In this document: positions 4,977-5,587 of the stretch, piece by piece
Position numbering within the stretch: the stretch's first letter is position 1
Layout: every line of letters starts with the position of its first letter
Assembly (NCBI GenBank): GCA_031276375.1
Contig: JAISNE010000341.1
Coordinates: forward strand, 1-5,587
Source of the DNA: Accumulibacter sp.
GTDB taxonomy: Bacteria; Pseudomonadota; Gammaproteobacteria; Burkholderiales; Rhodocyclaceae
Direction of reading: 5' to 3'
Length of the DNA: 5,587 nt
Position numbers and translations under genes: made by a program
Notes under the pieces: model-generated
The model's database searches: none
Seen by the model: the letters and a program-made list of their open reading frames with translations, nothing else
Told to the model about the DNA's origin: nothing

Positions 4977-5587
4977 ATGGCATCCACCCCGGAATTCAAG
5001 GTCGAGCGGATTACCGTGGCGGGCACGCTGACCGACCGCGTTTTCGAGGCATTGACCCAGCTCATCGGCAGCGAAGACTTCAAACCGGGTTCCAGGCTGC
5101 CCTCCGAACTGGCGATGGCCGGCCGTTTCGGCGTCAGTCGGACGGTTATCCGCGAAGCGGTGTCGCGCCTGAAATCGGAAGGACTGGTCGAATCGCGGCA
5201 GGGCAGCGGCGTATTCGTGCGCAACCGCAACACACAAAACCCCTTCCGCATCGCCCCGAGCATCATGGATTCGATCGAATCGGTGCTGCAGGTGGTCGAA
5301 CTGCGCCTGTCGCTGGAAGGCGAAATCGCCGCGCTGGCGGCAAGGCGCCGCACCCGCGAACAGATGGCCGCGATCGTGAACGCGCTGAAGGATATCGAAC
5401 TCGAAGAGCAGGCGGGAAAAGACGGCGTCGAAGCCGACATCGGATTCCACCGCAGCATCGCCGAAGCCACCGGGAATCCGCACTTCCTGGCCCTGGTCGA
5501 ATTCCTGTTCAACTTCCTGACCAAGGCCACGCGCATCACGCGCAGCTACGAAGCCACCAAGGCCTCGCTGTCGCAGCAGGTCAAGGA
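4977..5587 (+). CDS. FadR-subfamily GntR transcriptional regulator (3' end missing)
   Basis: The frame is open from ATG at 4977 to the right edge (203 complete codons), so the last few dozen residues of a typical 230-250-residue regulator are cut off. The N-terminal winged helix-turn-helix spans about residues 14-82, with LPSELAMAGRFGVSRTVIRE (41-60), AVSRLKSEGLVESRQGSGVF following, as in GntR proteins. Residues from about 99 onward form an FCD-type effector domain: VELRLSLEGEIAALAARR (107-124) carries the typical Glu-x-Arg, and DIGFH (154-158) supplies two of the usual metal ligands Asp154 and His158. The remaining histidines would lie beyond the edge. Such domains bind small carboxylates through a metal ion, which suits control of an organic-acid uptake operon. 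GAGG (4963-4966) lies 10 bases before the ATG; the ATG at 4955 is out of frame. Divergent placement suggests it represses the dctPQM operon and possibly itself. Confidence 0.95.
   Translation, partial: MASTPEFKVERITVAGTLTDRVFEALTQLIGSEDFKPGSRLPSELAMAGRFGVSRTVIREAVSRLKSEGLVESRQGSGVFVRNRNTQNPFRIAPSIMDSIESVLQVVELRLSLEGEIAALAARRRTREQMAAIVNALKDIELEEQAGKDGVEADIGFHRSIAEATGNPHFLALVEFLFNFLTKATRITRSYEATKASLSQQVK

Overview
The window looks like a piece of a high-GC proteobacterial chromosome, most likely a betaproteobacterium. That assignment rests on codon and base composition, the TRAP transporter plus hydroxyacid dehydrogenase arrangement, and general similarity of the proteins; no marker gene fixes the taxon. 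All genes but one lie on the minus strand, so the operon reads from right to left.

Layout, in transcription order. At the right edge a FadR-type GntR regulator (4977 onward, plus strand, cut by the window end) is divergent from a minus-strand catabolic operon. The 320-base gap between them holds a good candidate FadR-family operator, a 10-base direct repeat and a long, structured leader. The operon encodes a three-part TRAP transporter: the periplasmic binding protein DctP (4656-3679), the small membrane protein DctQ (3433-2942) and the large permease DctM (2899-1619). An L-threonate-dehydrogenase-like enzyme of the beta-hydroxyacid dehydrogenase family follows (1591-680). The natural reading is an uptake and first-oxidation module for a small hydroxy or sugar acid, controlled by a regulator that senses the substrate or a product. 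The kinase and aldolase that complete the known threonate/erythronate route are not in the window.

The 245-base gap between dctP and dctQ is unusually rich. It holds a strong hairpin followed by TTTT, probably a partial terminator that keeps the binding protein in excess over the membrane subunits. It also holds one isolated sequence with the stem-loop and GTGGATTGAAAC tail typical of type I-C CRISPR repeats. No second copy, spacer array or cas gene is visible, so this is not an array; it is the most unusual signal here.

Left of about position 680 the composition becomes clearly more AT-rich. After a 253-base gap without a convincing gene there is the 5' part of a Tat-type lipoprotein with a nine-glycine linker and a cadherin-like beta-sandwich segment, running off the left edge. 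It appears unrelated to the operon.
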